From contig CALBVZ010000031.1 of the NCBI GenBank assembly GCA_937969445.1, forward strand, positions 1-50,919: a stretch of DNA of 50,919 nt, in the 5' to 3' direction. The notes under the pieces were generated by a model, which was given only the letters and a program-made list of their open reading frames with translations, was not told the DNA's origin and searched no databases. Position numbers and translations under genes: made by a program. The DNA is from an uncultured Octadecabacter sp. Lineage in GTDB: Bacteria; Pseudomonadota; Alphaproteobacteria; Rhodobacterales; Rhodobacteraceae. Shown here one piece after another: positions 7,235 to 16,021 of the stretch (the first letter of the stretch is position 1; every line of letters begins with the position of its first letter).

Positions 7235-8619
7235 GCCGCCGTGAAGCAAAATCTACGACACTCGAATGGGTGACTGAGCTGCCAAGCCATTTTCAGGATT
7301 ATCTTGGAGCGCGCAGTATTGATGAAGTCGAAATTATCATTCCCGACATCGCCGGCACGTCCCGTGGTAAAGCCATGCCTGCTTATAAGTTCAAGCCGGA
7401 CGAAGCATTCTTTCTCCCGATCTCCTTGTTCTACCAGACGATCTCTGGGGAATACGTAGATATGGAAATCGAGAACCAATGGCTTGAGAAAGATGTAATG
7501 CTTGTGCCCGATATGGAGACAGCCACAGCTATTCCATGGGGTGAAGATCCATCCGTGCAAATTATTTGTGACATGAAAACGCGTGAAGGTGAAAACCTAG
7601 GAATCGCGCCGCGAAATGTTCTTCGCCGAATTTTAGACATTTATGCAGAGGAAGGCCTGACGCCCATCGTTGCGCCTGAGTTGGAGTTTTACTTAACAAA
7701 GCCCAACGTTGATCCAAATGAACCGATCGAGGCACCTATTGGTCGCACGGGTCGAAAAGGGTCCAGTAGCCAAGTTTATTCCATGGCCGCCGTTGATGAA
7801 TACGGGCCTGTCATCGACACGATTTACGACTTTGCAGAAGCGCAGGGCCTCAAAATAGATACTGTCATTCAAGAAGGCGGAGCAGGGCAGATCGAAATCA
7901 ATCTGCTGCATGGTGATCCACTCGACTTGGCAGATCAAGTATTCATATTTAAGCGCACGATCCGCGAGGCTGCTCTGAAAAATGGGATTTATGCCACGTT
8001 TATGGCAAAGCCGATGCGGGACGAACCGGGAAGTGCGATGCACATCCACCAGTCCATTCTAAACACAAAGACGGGCAAGAACATTTTCTCTGACGAAGAT
8101 GGCAACGCGACCGACGCATTCACTCATTTCATTGGCGGTTCCCAAAAGTACCTGATGCACGCAGTGCCATTGCTTGCGCCTTACGTGAACTCATACCGTC
8201 GGATCACGGTAGATGGTCAAAGCGCACCGGCCAATCTTGAGTGGGCGTCTGACAATCGGACAACGGGCCTGCGGGTGCCACATTCTGGGCCCGATGCCCG
8301 CCGTTTGGAAAACCGTGTTATTGGCATGGACTGCAACCCATATCTTGCGATCGCGACCTCTTTGGCCTGCGGATATCTCGGCATGAAAAACAAAACCATG
8401 CCGCGTGCGGAGGCCGTAAATGAGGTCTGGGAAACAGAGGATGCTTTGCCACCGGGCTTAAATGCCGCGTTGAGTCAATTTGAAGGTGCTACCGAACTTT
8501 GGGATGTCTTAGGGGTAGAATTCTGCCAACTGTTTTTAGACTTGAAGCGGGCTGAGAACGAAGAATACCAACGCGAGATTTCGCCATGGGAGCGGCAACA
8601 CCTGTTGTTGAACGTATAA
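7231..8619 (+). CDS. puuA: Glutamine synthetase family protein, probable gamma-glutamylpolyamine synthetase (copy 1)
   Basis: 462 aa. It has the GS fold with a short beta-grasp N-terminus (IPDIAGTSRGKAMPAYKF) and catalytic blocks APELEFYL, EGGAGQIEINLLHGDPL, GSAMHIHQS, NSYRRI and RRLENRVIGMDCNPYLA. The Glu and His metal- and ATP-binding positions are present. The PuuA group ligates glutamate to putrescine using ATP; true GlnA proteins share these motifs but not this context. It is coupled to gntR by a four-base overlap and to the following oxidase by one base. A second copy lies at 10308. Which amine each copy prefers cannot be read from the sequence. Confidence 0.88.
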   Translation: MSRREAKSTTLEWVTELPSHFQDYLGARSIDEVEIIIPDIAGTSRGKAMPAYKFKPDEAFFLPISLFYQTISGEYVDMEIENQWLEKDVMLVPDMETATAIPWGEDPSVQIICDMKTREGENLGIAPRNVLRRILDIYAEEGLTPIVAPELEFYLTKPNVDPNEPIEAPIGRTGRKGSSSQVYSMAAVDEYGPVIDTIYDFAEAQGLKIDTVIQEGGAGQIEINLLHGDPLDLADQVFIFKRTIREAALKNGIYATFMAKPMRDEPGSAMHIHQSILNTKTGKNIFSDEDGNATDAFTHFIGGSQKYLMHAVPLLAPYVNSYRRITVDGQSAPANLEWASDNRTTGLRVPHSGPDARRLENRVIGMDCNPYLAIATSLACGYLGMKNKTMPRAEAVNEVWETEDALPPGLNAALSQFEGATELWDVLGVEFCQLFLDLKRAENEEYQREISPWERQHLLLNV

Positions 8620-9923
8620 TGAACCTCCTGTCCGTGAATGACAGAGCGGGGGCATACCCGCCTTCGTTTTACGCAAGCAACATTAAGCCCATCTCAGACG
8701 CTGACGCGATCCAAGGCGATTCAAGCTGCGATGTTTGCGTGATCGGTGGCGGATTTACGGGCCTTTCGACAGCGCTGCATTTGGCCCTAAAGGGCTATTC
8801 TGTAACCTTGCTTGAGGCGCAGCGCATTGGGTTCGGTGCATCTGGCCGAAATGGTGGTCAAGTCGGGCAAGGTCAACGCGTCGATCAAGACGACCTAGAA
8901 GATATGTTCGGCGAAAACCGCGCACGTGAACTTTGGGAAATCGGTATGCAAGCCGTGGAATGCGTACGTGATTTGTCCAAATCCGAATTGGTAGACGCTG
9001 ACTTCCATCCAGGCATCGTGCACGCCGATCATCGTGCGCGCTATGTTCCCCATTCCCGTGATTACGTTGAAAAGATGAACACAAAGTACGGGTACGAACA
9101 CATCTCATTCCTGGACAAGGAAGAGATGCAGGTGCTTGTCCAATCGAAAGCCTATCACGGCGGAAGTTTTGACACCCGCTCGGGCCATATTGATCCGTTG
9201 CAATTTGCACTAGGTCTAGCGCGAATTGCGCAGAAAACTGGTGTAAAACTTCATGAAGGTAGCCATGTCAGATCGATACAGAATGGAACGACGGCTGTCG
9301 TCAAAACGGATACTGCGCGGGTTTCTGCGAAGTATGTTGTCATGGCCTGTAATGGTTACATTGGTGATTTGGACAGGGATGTGTCGCGCCGTGTCATGCC
9401 GATCAACAACTATATCGTCGCAACTGAACCTTTGTCAGATGTGGATCGCGCCAAGGTTTTGACCAAGAATATCGCAGTGGCGGATACTAAGTTTGTGGTG
9501 AATTACTTCCGCTTTAGCGACGATAACCGTATGCTTTTTGGCGGTACTGAAAGCTATAGCTACAAGTTCCCCAAAGACATCGCGCGCAAGGTTCGCAAGC
9601 CAATGAGCGAGATCTTCCCACAACTCAAAGACGTAAAGATCGATTATGCGTGGGGCGGAACATTGGGCATCACCATGAACCGCTTGCCCCATTATGCACG
9701 GTATGGTGCGGGCAACGTTATAAGCATGTCAGGGTTTTCCGGTCAGGGTGTTGCGCTTGGCACGCTGTCTGGGCAGATCGCGGCCGACGCGATCGCAGGA
9801 CAGGCGGAACGGTTCGACATCATGTCACAAATTCCATCTCCCAAGTTTCCGGGTGGTCCACTTATGCGCCAACCACTGCTGATCTTAGCGATGCTGTGGT
9901 TTTCGATGCGCGACAAACTTTGA
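8619..9923 (+). CDS. puuB: FAD-dependent oxidoreductase, DadA/PuuB family (copy 1)
   Basis: 434 aa from ATG 8619, where TAATGA joins it to the previous stop; the longer frame from 8586 lies inside puuA. The Rossmann dinucleotide site is CDVCVIGGGFTGLSTALHLA at about residues 38-55. FASGRNGGQVGQGQR-like GASGRNGGQ follows and is the FAD-contacting motif of PuuB/DadA oxidases. C-terminal YAWGGTLGITMNRLPHYAR and MSGFSGQGVALGT complete the fold. Family role: oxidative deamination of gamma-glutamylputrescine to the aldehyde with release of ammonia and H2O2. It is the first of three paralogues in this island. Confidence 0.87.
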   Translation: MNLLSVNDRAGAYPPSFYASNIKPISDADAIQGDSSCDVCVIGGGFTGLSTALHLALKGYSVTLLEAQRIGFGASGRNGGQVGQGQRVDQDDLEDMFGENRARELWEIGMQAVECVRDLSKSELVDADFHPGIVHADHRARYVPHSRDYVEKMNTKYGYEHISFLDKEEMQVLVQSKAYHGGSFDTRSGHIDPLQFALGLARIAQKTGVKLHEGSHVRSIQNGTTAVVKTDTARVSAKYVVMACNGYIGDLDRDVSRRVMPINNYIVATEPLSDVDRAKVLTKNIAVADTKFVVNYFRFSDDNRMLFGGTESYSYKFPKDIARKVRKPMSEIFPQLKDVKIDYAWGGTLGITMNRLPHYARYGAGNVISMSGFSGQGVALGTLSGQIAADAIAGQAERFDIMSQIPSPKFPGGPLMRQPLLILAMLWFSMRDKL

Positions 9924-9930
9924 GGGTCTT

Positions 9931-10275
9931 ATGAGTAAAGTTATTTCAGTCAATACGACTGGCATACCTGAGGCTGGCACAATTGGACCCGGGAAATTGA
10001 TCTCCGGTCAAAGCACGACAAAGCTTTGGCACGCGTTTTCGAATAGGTCTGATCAGTTTCATGTTGGCCATTGGAGCAGCGGCCCCTGCGAGCTGTCTGT
10101 GAGTTATACAGAAGACGAACTGTGTGTAATTGTTGAAGGCAGTGTGACATTGACCGGTGCTGACGGCACTGAAACACATCACGCCAAGGGTGATGCGTTT
10201 GTTATTCCGTCGGGGTTTTCTGGCGTTTGGAAATCCAATGAAGATGTCACCAAAATTTACGCAACATTTGAATAA
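9931..10275 (+). CDS. Small cupin protein (DUF861/cupin_3 type)
   Basis: 114 aa, single cupin domain. Recognisable blocks are FHVGHWSSGPCELSVSYTEDELCVIVEGSVTLT and GDAFVIPSGFSGVWKSNEDVTKIYATFE, the GxW...G pattern of DUF861 proteins. The canonical HxH metal motif is reduced here, so it may bind a small ligand rather than act as an enzyme. It starts seven bases after the oxidase and 32 bases ahead of the second ligase, so it is in the same transcript. Cupins of this type are common in amine and ureide operons, but their job is mostly unknown. Confidence 0.8.
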   Translation: MSKVISVNTTGIPEAGTIGPGKLISGQSTTKLWHAFSNRSDQFHVGHWSSGPCELSVSYTEDELCVIVEGSVTLTGADGTETHHAKGDAFVIPSGFSGVWKSNEDVTKIYATFE

Positions 10276-10307
10276 AGTTACAATGAAATCTGAGATCGAC
10301 ACATCTC

Positions 10308-11678
10308 ATGAAAGATAAGGCGGGCAACGTGGTTTCTAAAGATACGCAAAACTGGCTGGCGAAGCACCCTGAAATCGACGCGATCACGGTCGCGCTGTGC
10401 GATATTAACGGCGTCTTGCGCGGGAAGCGTATTCCGCTTTCGCAGCTGGGCAAGCTTTTGGACGGCGGAATACGGATGCCGCAATCGATTTGCACGGTTG
10501 ATATCTGGGGGCGCGATATCGAAGTCAGTGAACTTGTCTTTGAAAGCGGTGATGCAGATGGCGTTTGTACCGTCACCGAACGCGGTCTAATCGAGCGATC
10601 GGATGGCGTTGCTACTTCGGCAATGTTTCAGGTGACGTTGAATCTAGAAGATGGCACGCCTTTAACAACCGACCCGCGTCACGCACTCGAAAATGTGGTG
10701 AAACGCCTTGATGCCAAAGGGCTGACGGCTGTTGTGGCAACTGAACTTGAGTTTTATCTGACAGAGATGATTGATGGTGTGGCGCATGCCCCAATCTTGC
10801 CTAACGCGCAGCTGCCCACCACGAAAGGTAACGTTCTGTCTGTAGCAGAATTGGATATCGTAAGCGCGTTTCTAGATGATGTTTATGCAGCCTGCCGTAT
10901 TCAAGATATTCCTGCTGATTCCGCAATCTCAGAAGCTGGCGCAGGCCAGTTTGAAATCAACTTGCTTCATTCTGCGGACCCGTTGAAGGCCGCCGATGAT
11001 GCGTTATTGTTCAAAAATATCGTCAGGCAAATGGCACGAAAGCATGGATTTTGTGCGACCTTTATGGCCAAGCCATTCGGTGATCAGGCCGGCAGTGGGA
11101 TGCACGTTCACTTTTCCATGCTCGATAAGGATGGGAACAACGTCTTTGATGACGGCACCGAATTAGGTTCCGACACATTGCGGTTCGCGGTCGCCGGTTT
11201 GTTGGGCGCAATGCAGGAAAGCACTTTGATTTTCGCGCCCCACCAGAACAGCTATAGACGGATGCGTCCTAATTCCCATGCACCGACTAACGCTGCTTGG
11301 GGCTATGAAAACCGCACCTGTGCGATCCGAATTCCGGGTGGACCAAACGCAGCGCGGCGTATCGAACACCGCGTCGCGGGCGCGGATGCGAACCCGTATT
11401 TGGTGCTGGCTGTTATCCTTGGGGCGGCGTTGATCGGCATTGATGCGCAGGTTGCGCCATCGGCCCCAATTTCAGGCAGTGCATATGACGTTGGCGCTCC
11501 AAGTCTGCCGATGGATTGGTTGTCAGCCATTACTGAATTTGAGCAGGGCAAGACTATGATCGATGTGCTTGGCCCGCAATTGGTGAAGCTATTTTCGCAA
11601 GCTAAGCAACAAGAAATCCAACACTTTCTAAGCATTGTTCCCGATGTTGAGTACCACGCCTATCTGGAGACCGTTTGA
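10308..11678 (+). CDS. puuA: Glutamine synthetase family protein, probable gamma-glutamylpolyamine synthetase (copy 2)
   Basis: 456 aa. Same family as the 7231 gene but clearly diverged: ALCDINGVLRGKRIPLSQL, ATELEFYLTE, EAGAGQFEINLLHSADPL, MAKPFGDQAGSGMHVHFSML, NSYRRMRPNSHAPT and RRIEHRVAGADANPYLVLA. The N-terminus resembles the R-G-K-R-x-P box of PuuA/FluG-type ligases. Its stop (TGA) shares a base with the ATG of the next oxidase, as in the first puuA-puuB pair, so the ligase-oxidase module appears to be duplicated as a unit. Substrate difference from copy 1 is inferred, not shown. Confidence 0.87.
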   Translation: MKDKAGNVVSKDTQNWLAKHPEIDAITVALCDINGVLRGKRIPLSQLGKLLDGGIRMPQSICTVDIWGRDIEVSELVFESGDADGVCTVTERGLIERSDGVATSAMFQVTLNLEDGTPLTTDPRHALENVVKRLDAKGLTAVVATELEFYLTEMIDGVAHAPILPNAQLPTTKGNVLSVAELDIVSAFLDDVYAACRIQDIPADSAISEAGAGQFEINLLHSADPLKAADDALLFKNIVRQMARKHGFCATFMAKPFGDQAGSGMHVHFSMLDKDGNNVFDDGTELGSDTLRFAVAGLLGAMQESTLIFAPHQNSYRRMRPNSHAPTNAAWGYENRTCAIRIPGGPNAARRIEHRVAGADANPYLVLAVILGAALIGIDAQVAPSAPISGSAYDVGAPSLPMDWLSAITEFEQGKTMIDVLGPQLVKLFSQAKQQEIQHFLSIVPDVEYHAYLETV

Positions 11679-12985
11679 TGGCCGTCTTGCACAGCTATTC
11701 CGGTAATGGCGAACACACGACAAGCTATTACGCGGCTTCAGCCAACACGCGCGCATTGCGGCCAGCACTTGTGGGCGATCAGACATTCGATGTGTGTGTT
11801 GTCGGTGCCGGTTATTCAGGCCTGTCCACGGCCCTGCACCTTGCCGAGCAAGGTCACAACGTCGCGATTGTCGAAGGCGCGCGCATCGGGTGGGGCGCAT
11901 CTGGTCGTAATGGGGGTCAAGTCGTCAACGGCTTGAACGCGTCTTTGCAAACCATCAAACGCCGCTATGGCCAAGATACGGCAAACTTTGTCGCGGGTTT
12001 GGTGATGGAAGGCGGCGAGATCATTCGCGAGCGCGTCGAAACTTACGACATTCAATGTGACTACAAACCGACAAACCTGTTCACCGCCTGCACCGATGCC
12101 CACATGCAGGAGCTCGAAGAACGTTTGGAGTTGTGGCAGGGCTACGGTTTGAACACGCAAGAAATGGTGTCGAAAGGTCAAATCGGAAAATACGTCGGAA
12201 CGGACATGTACGCGGGTGGAATGATCGACCATTCGGGGGGGCACATGCACCCGCTGAACCTAGCTTTGGGCGAAGCAGAGGCATTCGAAAAGAATGGCGG
12301 TGCAATTTTTGAAATGTCGGTTGTAACAGATGTCGATTATGAGGCCGCGCGCCCTGTCGTGAAAACCGCAACAGGTACGATCACATGCAAAACCGTCGTT
12401 CTTTGCGGCAACGCGTATCTGGGCAAAGTTGTGCCAAAGCTGACGTCCCGCGTTATGCCTGTGTCGACGCAAATTATGGCGACCGAACCGCTAAGCGAAG
12501 AAATGGCCAACCGCCTGTTGCCGACCGATACCTGTGTCGAAGATATTCGCTATATTTTAGACTACTACCGCTTGTCTGCAGACAAGCGTCTGCTGTTTGG
12601 AGGTGGGACTGTTTATGGTGGCGCAGAGCCAAGCGACATCGAAGCCAAGTTGCGCAAGAACATGAACAAAGTCTTCCCAGAGCTGGCGAATACAAAAGTG
12701 GAATACGCTTGGAGCGGTAATTTCGCGCTGTCATTTAGCCGCGTTCCGCAAATGGGGCGCCTAAACAACAACACCTATTTCGCACATGGATATTCAGGTC
12801 ATGGCGTCACAGGATCACACACATTTGGTCGGATTTTGGCGGAAGCCATTTCTGGCGATGCAAGCCGCTATGATGTATTCGAAAAAGTGCCATACATCCC
12901 ATTCCCAGGTGGCCGCATGTTCCGCGTGCCGTACTCGATGATCGGATCATGGTACTACGGCTTCAAAGATAAATTCGGATTGTGA
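11678..12985 (+). CDS. puuB: FAD-dependent oxidoreductase, DadA/PuuB family (copy 2)
   Basis: 435 aa from ATG 11678; the track starts one codon earlier at a TTG that overlaps the puuA stop. The FAD site is FDVCVVGAGYSGLSTALHLAEQ, then GWGASGRNGGQVVNGLNAS. YAWSGNFALSFSRVPQMGRL and FAHGYSGHGVTGSHTFGRILAEA form the C-terminal FAD contacts. C-terminal FPGGRMFRVPYSMIGSWYYGFKDKFGL is shared with the other two copies. It is translationally coupled to puuA copy 2 and followed seven bases later by speB. It presumably oxidises the glutamylated amine made by its partner ligase. Confidence 0.87.
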   Translation: MAVLHSYSGNGEHTTSYYAASANTRALRPALVGDQTFDVCVVGAGYSGLSTALHLAEQGHNVAIVEGARIGWGASGRNGGQVVNGLNASLQTIKRRYGQDTANFVAGLVMEGGEIIRERVETYDIQCDYKPTNLFTACTDAHMQELEERLELWQGYGLNTQEMVSKGQIGKYVGTDMYAGGMIDHSGGHMHPLNLALGEAEAFEKNGGAIFEMSVVTDVDYEAARPVVKTATGTITCKTVVLCGNAYLGKVVPKLTSRVMPVSTQIMATEPLSEEMANRLLPTDTCVEDIRYILDYYRLSADKRLLFGGGTVYGGAEPSDIEAKLRKNMNKVFPELANTKVEYAWSGNFALSFSRVPQMGRLNNNTYFAHGYSGHGVTGSHTFGRILAEAISGDASRYDVFEKVPYIPFPGGRMFRVPYSMIGSWYYGFKDKFGL

Positions 12986-12992
12986 GAACATA

Positions 12993-13961
12993 ATGTCAGA
13001 CAATGGTGATCAAGCGTTTCGCAAGAACGACCCCAAAGGCCGCTGGTTTGAAATGACATATGGCGGTGCGGTAAGTTTCTTACGCCGTACGTATAGCCGG
13101 GACCTGAACGGTGTCGATGTGGCTGTCTTGGGCGTGCCCTATGACAATGCCGTCACGTATCGTCCGGGCACACGATTGGGTCCGCGTGCGATCCGTGCGG
13201 CATCGGTCCAATTGGCAGAGCTCAAAGCGTTTCCGTGGGGGTTTGACCCATTTGATACGCTGAACGTCGTTGATTTTGGGGACGTCATGCTTGACCCGCA
13301 TCACCCTGAAACCGTGCATCCTGCGATCCATGCGCAGGCGGCAGACATTATCGAAACTGGGACAAAACTTTTGACGATGGGTGGGGATCACTCAATCGCT
13401 TACCCGCTCATCAAAGCGCACGCAGAAAAACATGGGCCAGTCGCGCTTATCCAGTTTGATGCACATTGCGACACGTGGGAAGATGACGGCATTGCAATGG
13501 ACCACGGCACAATGTTTGCACGCGCGGTGGCTGATGGCATCATTGATCCGTCTAAATCCACGCAGATCGGTCTGCGAACCTACAACGATAGTGACCACGG
13601 CTTTGAAATTCTAAGCAGCCCTTGGGTTCACCGTCATGGTATTCACGCAGCAATCGATGTTGCCAAAGAGCGCGCTGGCGATGCTCCGGTCTATGTCAGT
13701 TTTGATATCGACGGGCTTGATCCTGCGTTTGCCCCTGGAACGGGTACGCCAGTTCCGGGAGGTTTGGCGTCATGGCAAGGTCTTGAGGTTATCCGCGGGC
13801 TTGGCGATCTAGATCTGGTCGGTATGGATATTGTTGAAGTATCTCCACCATTTGACACATCTGAAATCACGGCATTGGCCGCGGCGCATGTCGCGCATGA
13901 TTGGTTATGTGTTCTGGCCGAAAAAGCCGGTGCAAAAACCGCCAAAGTTGGACGAACATAG
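12993..13961 (+). CDS. speB: Agmatinase (ureohydrolase family)
   Basis: 322 aa. The three manganese-binding signatures of ureohydrolases are intact: GGDHSIAYP at about residues 130-138, DAHCDTW about 25 residues later, and SFDIDGLDPAFAPGTGTPVPGG. The N-terminal GVPYDNAVTYRPGTRLGPRAIRAAS is the agmatinase block. It hydrolyses agmatine to putrescine and urea in the cytoplasm, feeding the glutamylation pathway encoded around it. Guanidinobutyrase and related guanidino-acid hydrolases share these motifs, so the exact guanidino substrate is the main uncertainty. Confidence 0.87.
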   Translation: MSDNGDQAFRKNDPKGRWFEMTYGGAVSFLRRTYSRDLNGVDVAVLGVPYDNAVTYRPGTRLGPRAIRAASVQLAELKAFPWGFDPFDTLNVVDFGDVMLDPHHPETVHPAIHAQAADIIETGTKLLTMGGDHSIAYPLIKAHAEKHGPVALIQFDAHCDTWEDDGIAMDHGTMFARAVADGIIDPSKSTQIGLRTYNDSDHGFEILSSPWVHRHGIHAAIDVAKERAGDAPVYVSFDIDGLDPAFAPGTGTPVPGGLASWQGLEVIRGLGDLDLVGMDIVEVSPPFDTSEITALAAAHVAHDWLCVLAEKAGAKTAKVGRT

Positions 13962-13971
13962 GAAACGCACA

Positions 13972-14652
13972 ATGAAAATCGGTATCCTTCAAACTGGCCG
14001 GGCACCTGAAAGTTCGGTCGAGAAACACGGCGACTACGACGAGTTTTTCAAACGTTATCTCGACGGTCGCGGTTTTGAATTCGTCACCTATGAAGTGCTT
14101 GATGGGGAATTTCCTGTTTCACCGCAAAGCGCGGATGGCTGGCTAATCACAGGTTCCCGCTTTGGGGCGTATGAAGATCACGATTGGATTCCACCGCTTG
14201 AAGAACTTCTACGAAATATTTTCGCCGCAGGCCTACCAATTTTTGGGGTATGCTTTGGACACCAGATTTTGGCGCAAGCACTTGGTGGTAAGGTCGAAAA
14301 GTTTGACGGAGGATGGTCCGTCGGTCCAACCGCGTACAGAAGCAGCCAATTTGGCGATCAGAAAATGATTGCGTGGCACCAAGATCAAGTCACGAAACGC
14401 CCCGAAATGGCTGAAGTTGTCGGGTCGTCAGATTTTTGCGAGAACGCGATCCTTGCCTACGGTGACCAAGCATTGACCATCCAACCGCATCCCGAATTCA
14501 CGGCGGACTTTATGGGTGATTTGTTGAAAGCACGTGGTGAGACATTGCCGAAACAAATTAGGGATGGCGCGGTGGCAGCAATTGCAGACCCACTGACGCG
14601 CATCAGTTTTGCGGACGAAGTTGAAGCGTTTTTCAAGAAACCCCGTTCCTGA
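13972..14652 (+). CDS. Class I glutamine amidotransferase-like protein, candidate gamma-glutamyl-GABA hydrolase
   Basis: 226 aa from ATG 13972 (MKIGILQTGRAPESSVEKHGDYDEFF). The longer frame from 13831 overlaps speB and is rejected. Catalytic triad elements are visible: nucleophile Cys in IFGVCFGHQILAQALGG and His/Glu in LTIQPHPEF. E. coli PuuD, which cleaves gamma-glutamyl-GABA, belongs to the peptidase C26 branch; the GVCFGHQ elbow here is closer to the GuaA-type amidotransferase branch. Because no other hydrolase is present in the island, it probably removes glutamate from the oxidised product, but this is inference. Confidence 0.75.
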   Translation: MKIGILQTGRAPESSVEKHGDYDEFFKRYLDGRGFEFVTYEVLDGEFPVSPQSADGWLITGSRFGAYEDHDWIPPLEELLRNIFAAGLPIFGVCFGHQILAQALGGKVEKFDGGWSVGPTAYRSSQFGDQKMIAWHQDQVTKRPEMAEVVGSSDFCENAILAYGDQALTIQPHPEFTADFMGDLLKARGETLPKQIRDGAVAAIADPLTRISFADEVEAFFKKPRS

Positions 14653-14663
14653 ATTCGTCGCCG

Positions 14664-15950
14664 ATGAATCATACCTCATCTTATTATGCCGCCACGGCCA
14701 ATGCGAAAGCGGTGTTTCCACAGCTGTCCACTGACATTGCCGCTGATGTGGTAATCGTTGGCGGTGGGTTTACGGGTGTGGCAACTGCACTTGAATTGGC
14801 AGAACGCGGGCTATCTGTGGTGTTGTGCGAAGCCAATAAAATTGGCTGGGGTGCAACCGGCCGCAATGGCGGACAAATCACCGGCAGCCTGTCTGGCGAT
14901 AAAGCGATGGAACGCGAATTCCGTCGAACGATTGGCGACAAAGCGGCCGATTTCGTTTGGAATCTGCGCTGGCGCGGTCACGACATTATCCGAAAACGCA
15001 TCGAGAAATACAAAATTGATTGCGACTTGCGCTTTGGGCAGATGCAAACGGCGCTGACAAAAGGGCAATTGGCCGACCTGGAAGACATCTATGTAACGGG
15101 ATGTCAGCGTGGGATGTCTGAAGACCTCGAGATGATTCCCGAGGCGGGAATGCCCGACTACCTCGAAACAGATCTCTATATCGGCGGGTTGTTGAACCGC
15201 AAAAACATGCACGTGCATTCGCTGAATTTCTGTTTAGGACAGGCGGAGGCTGTAGTCTCATTAGGCGGAAAAGTCTTCGAAAATAGTGAAGTCATCAATA
15301 TCGAGCATGGCCCAAACCCTGTGGTCCGAACCAAAAACGGTTCTGTGCGCGCAGATAAAGTTATGCTTGCTGGAAATGCCTACCACCTACTTGAACAGAA
15401 AAAACTGCGTGGAAAGTTGTTTCCTGCGTCTTTGGCGAACATGGCAACAGCGCCGTTATCGAAAGAAGATGCCGCCGCAATCAACCCGCATAACCTTGCG
15501 GTTTATGACGGGCGTTTTGTCTTGGACTACTACCGTTTGACCGCGGACAATCGCGTAATGTTTGGTGGTGGAACAAACTATTCTGGGCGCGATAGTCACG
15601 ACGTCGCACGTGAGTTGCGCCCCGCATTGGAACGCACTTTTCCACGCCTAAAGGACATCGAGATCGACTACAGTTGGTCAGGCATGGACGGAATTATTCT
15701 AAACCGAATTCCACAGGTCGGACGCATTGGATCCAACGTGTTTTATGTCCAAGGTTACAGTGGGCACGGCATCGCACTTAGTCACATTCTAGCGGAACTT
15801 ACGGCCCAATGTATCTGCGGAGAGCCTGACGATTTTATAGTGTTCGAAAACTGCAAACACTGGAACCTGCCTGTCGGTAGAACAATTGGAAGTATGATGA
15901 TTGCTGTCGGAATGGCATATTATAAGTTGCGCGATAAACTCGAAGTCTAG
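14664..15950 (+). CDS. puuB: FAD-dependent oxidoreductase, DadA/PuuB family (copy 3)
   Basis: 428 aa. ADVVIVGGGFTGVATALELAERG is the dinucleotide site and GWGATGRNGGQITGSLSGD the following FAD motif. YSWSGMDGIILNRIPQVGRI and YVQGYSGHGIALSHILAEL mark the C-terminal half. It is not next to a ligase; it follows the amidotransferase by eleven bases. It shares more local blocks with copy 2 (NMHVHSLNFCLGQAEA versus HMHPLNLALGEAEA) than with copy 1. A role on a different amine, or on a later intermediate, is possible. Confidence 0.86.
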   Translation: MNHTSSYYAATANAKAVFPQLSTDIAADVVIVGGGFTGVATALELAERGLSVVLCEANKIGWGATGRNGGQITGSLSGDKAMEREFRRTIGDKAADFVWNLRWRGHDIIRKRIEKYKIDCDLRFGQMQTALTKGQLADLEDIYVTGCQRGMSEDLEMIPEAGMPDYLETDLYIGGLLNRKNMHVHSLNFCLGQAEAVVSLGGKVFENSEVINIEHGPNPVVRTKNGSVRADKVMLAGNAYHLLEQKKLRGKLFPASLANMATAPLSKEDAAAINPHNLAVYDGRFVLDYYRLTADNRVMFGGGTNYSGRDSHDVARELRPALERTFPRLKDIEIDYSWSGMDGIILNRIPQVGRIGSNVFYVQGYSGHGIALSHILAELTAQCICGEPDDFIVFENCKHWNLPVGRTIGSMMIAVGMAYYKLRDKLEV

Positions 15951-16021
15951 CTCTCGCTTCAACGGCCAATCATATGAAGTCGAGCCTGTCGTAATTGGAA
16001 ACAGAGAAGGATTGTCGCAAG

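Noticed and set aside
13831-13971. 47-residue extension of the amidotransferase
   Set aside because: It overlaps speB in another frame; MKIGIL at 13972 is the natural start of the fold.
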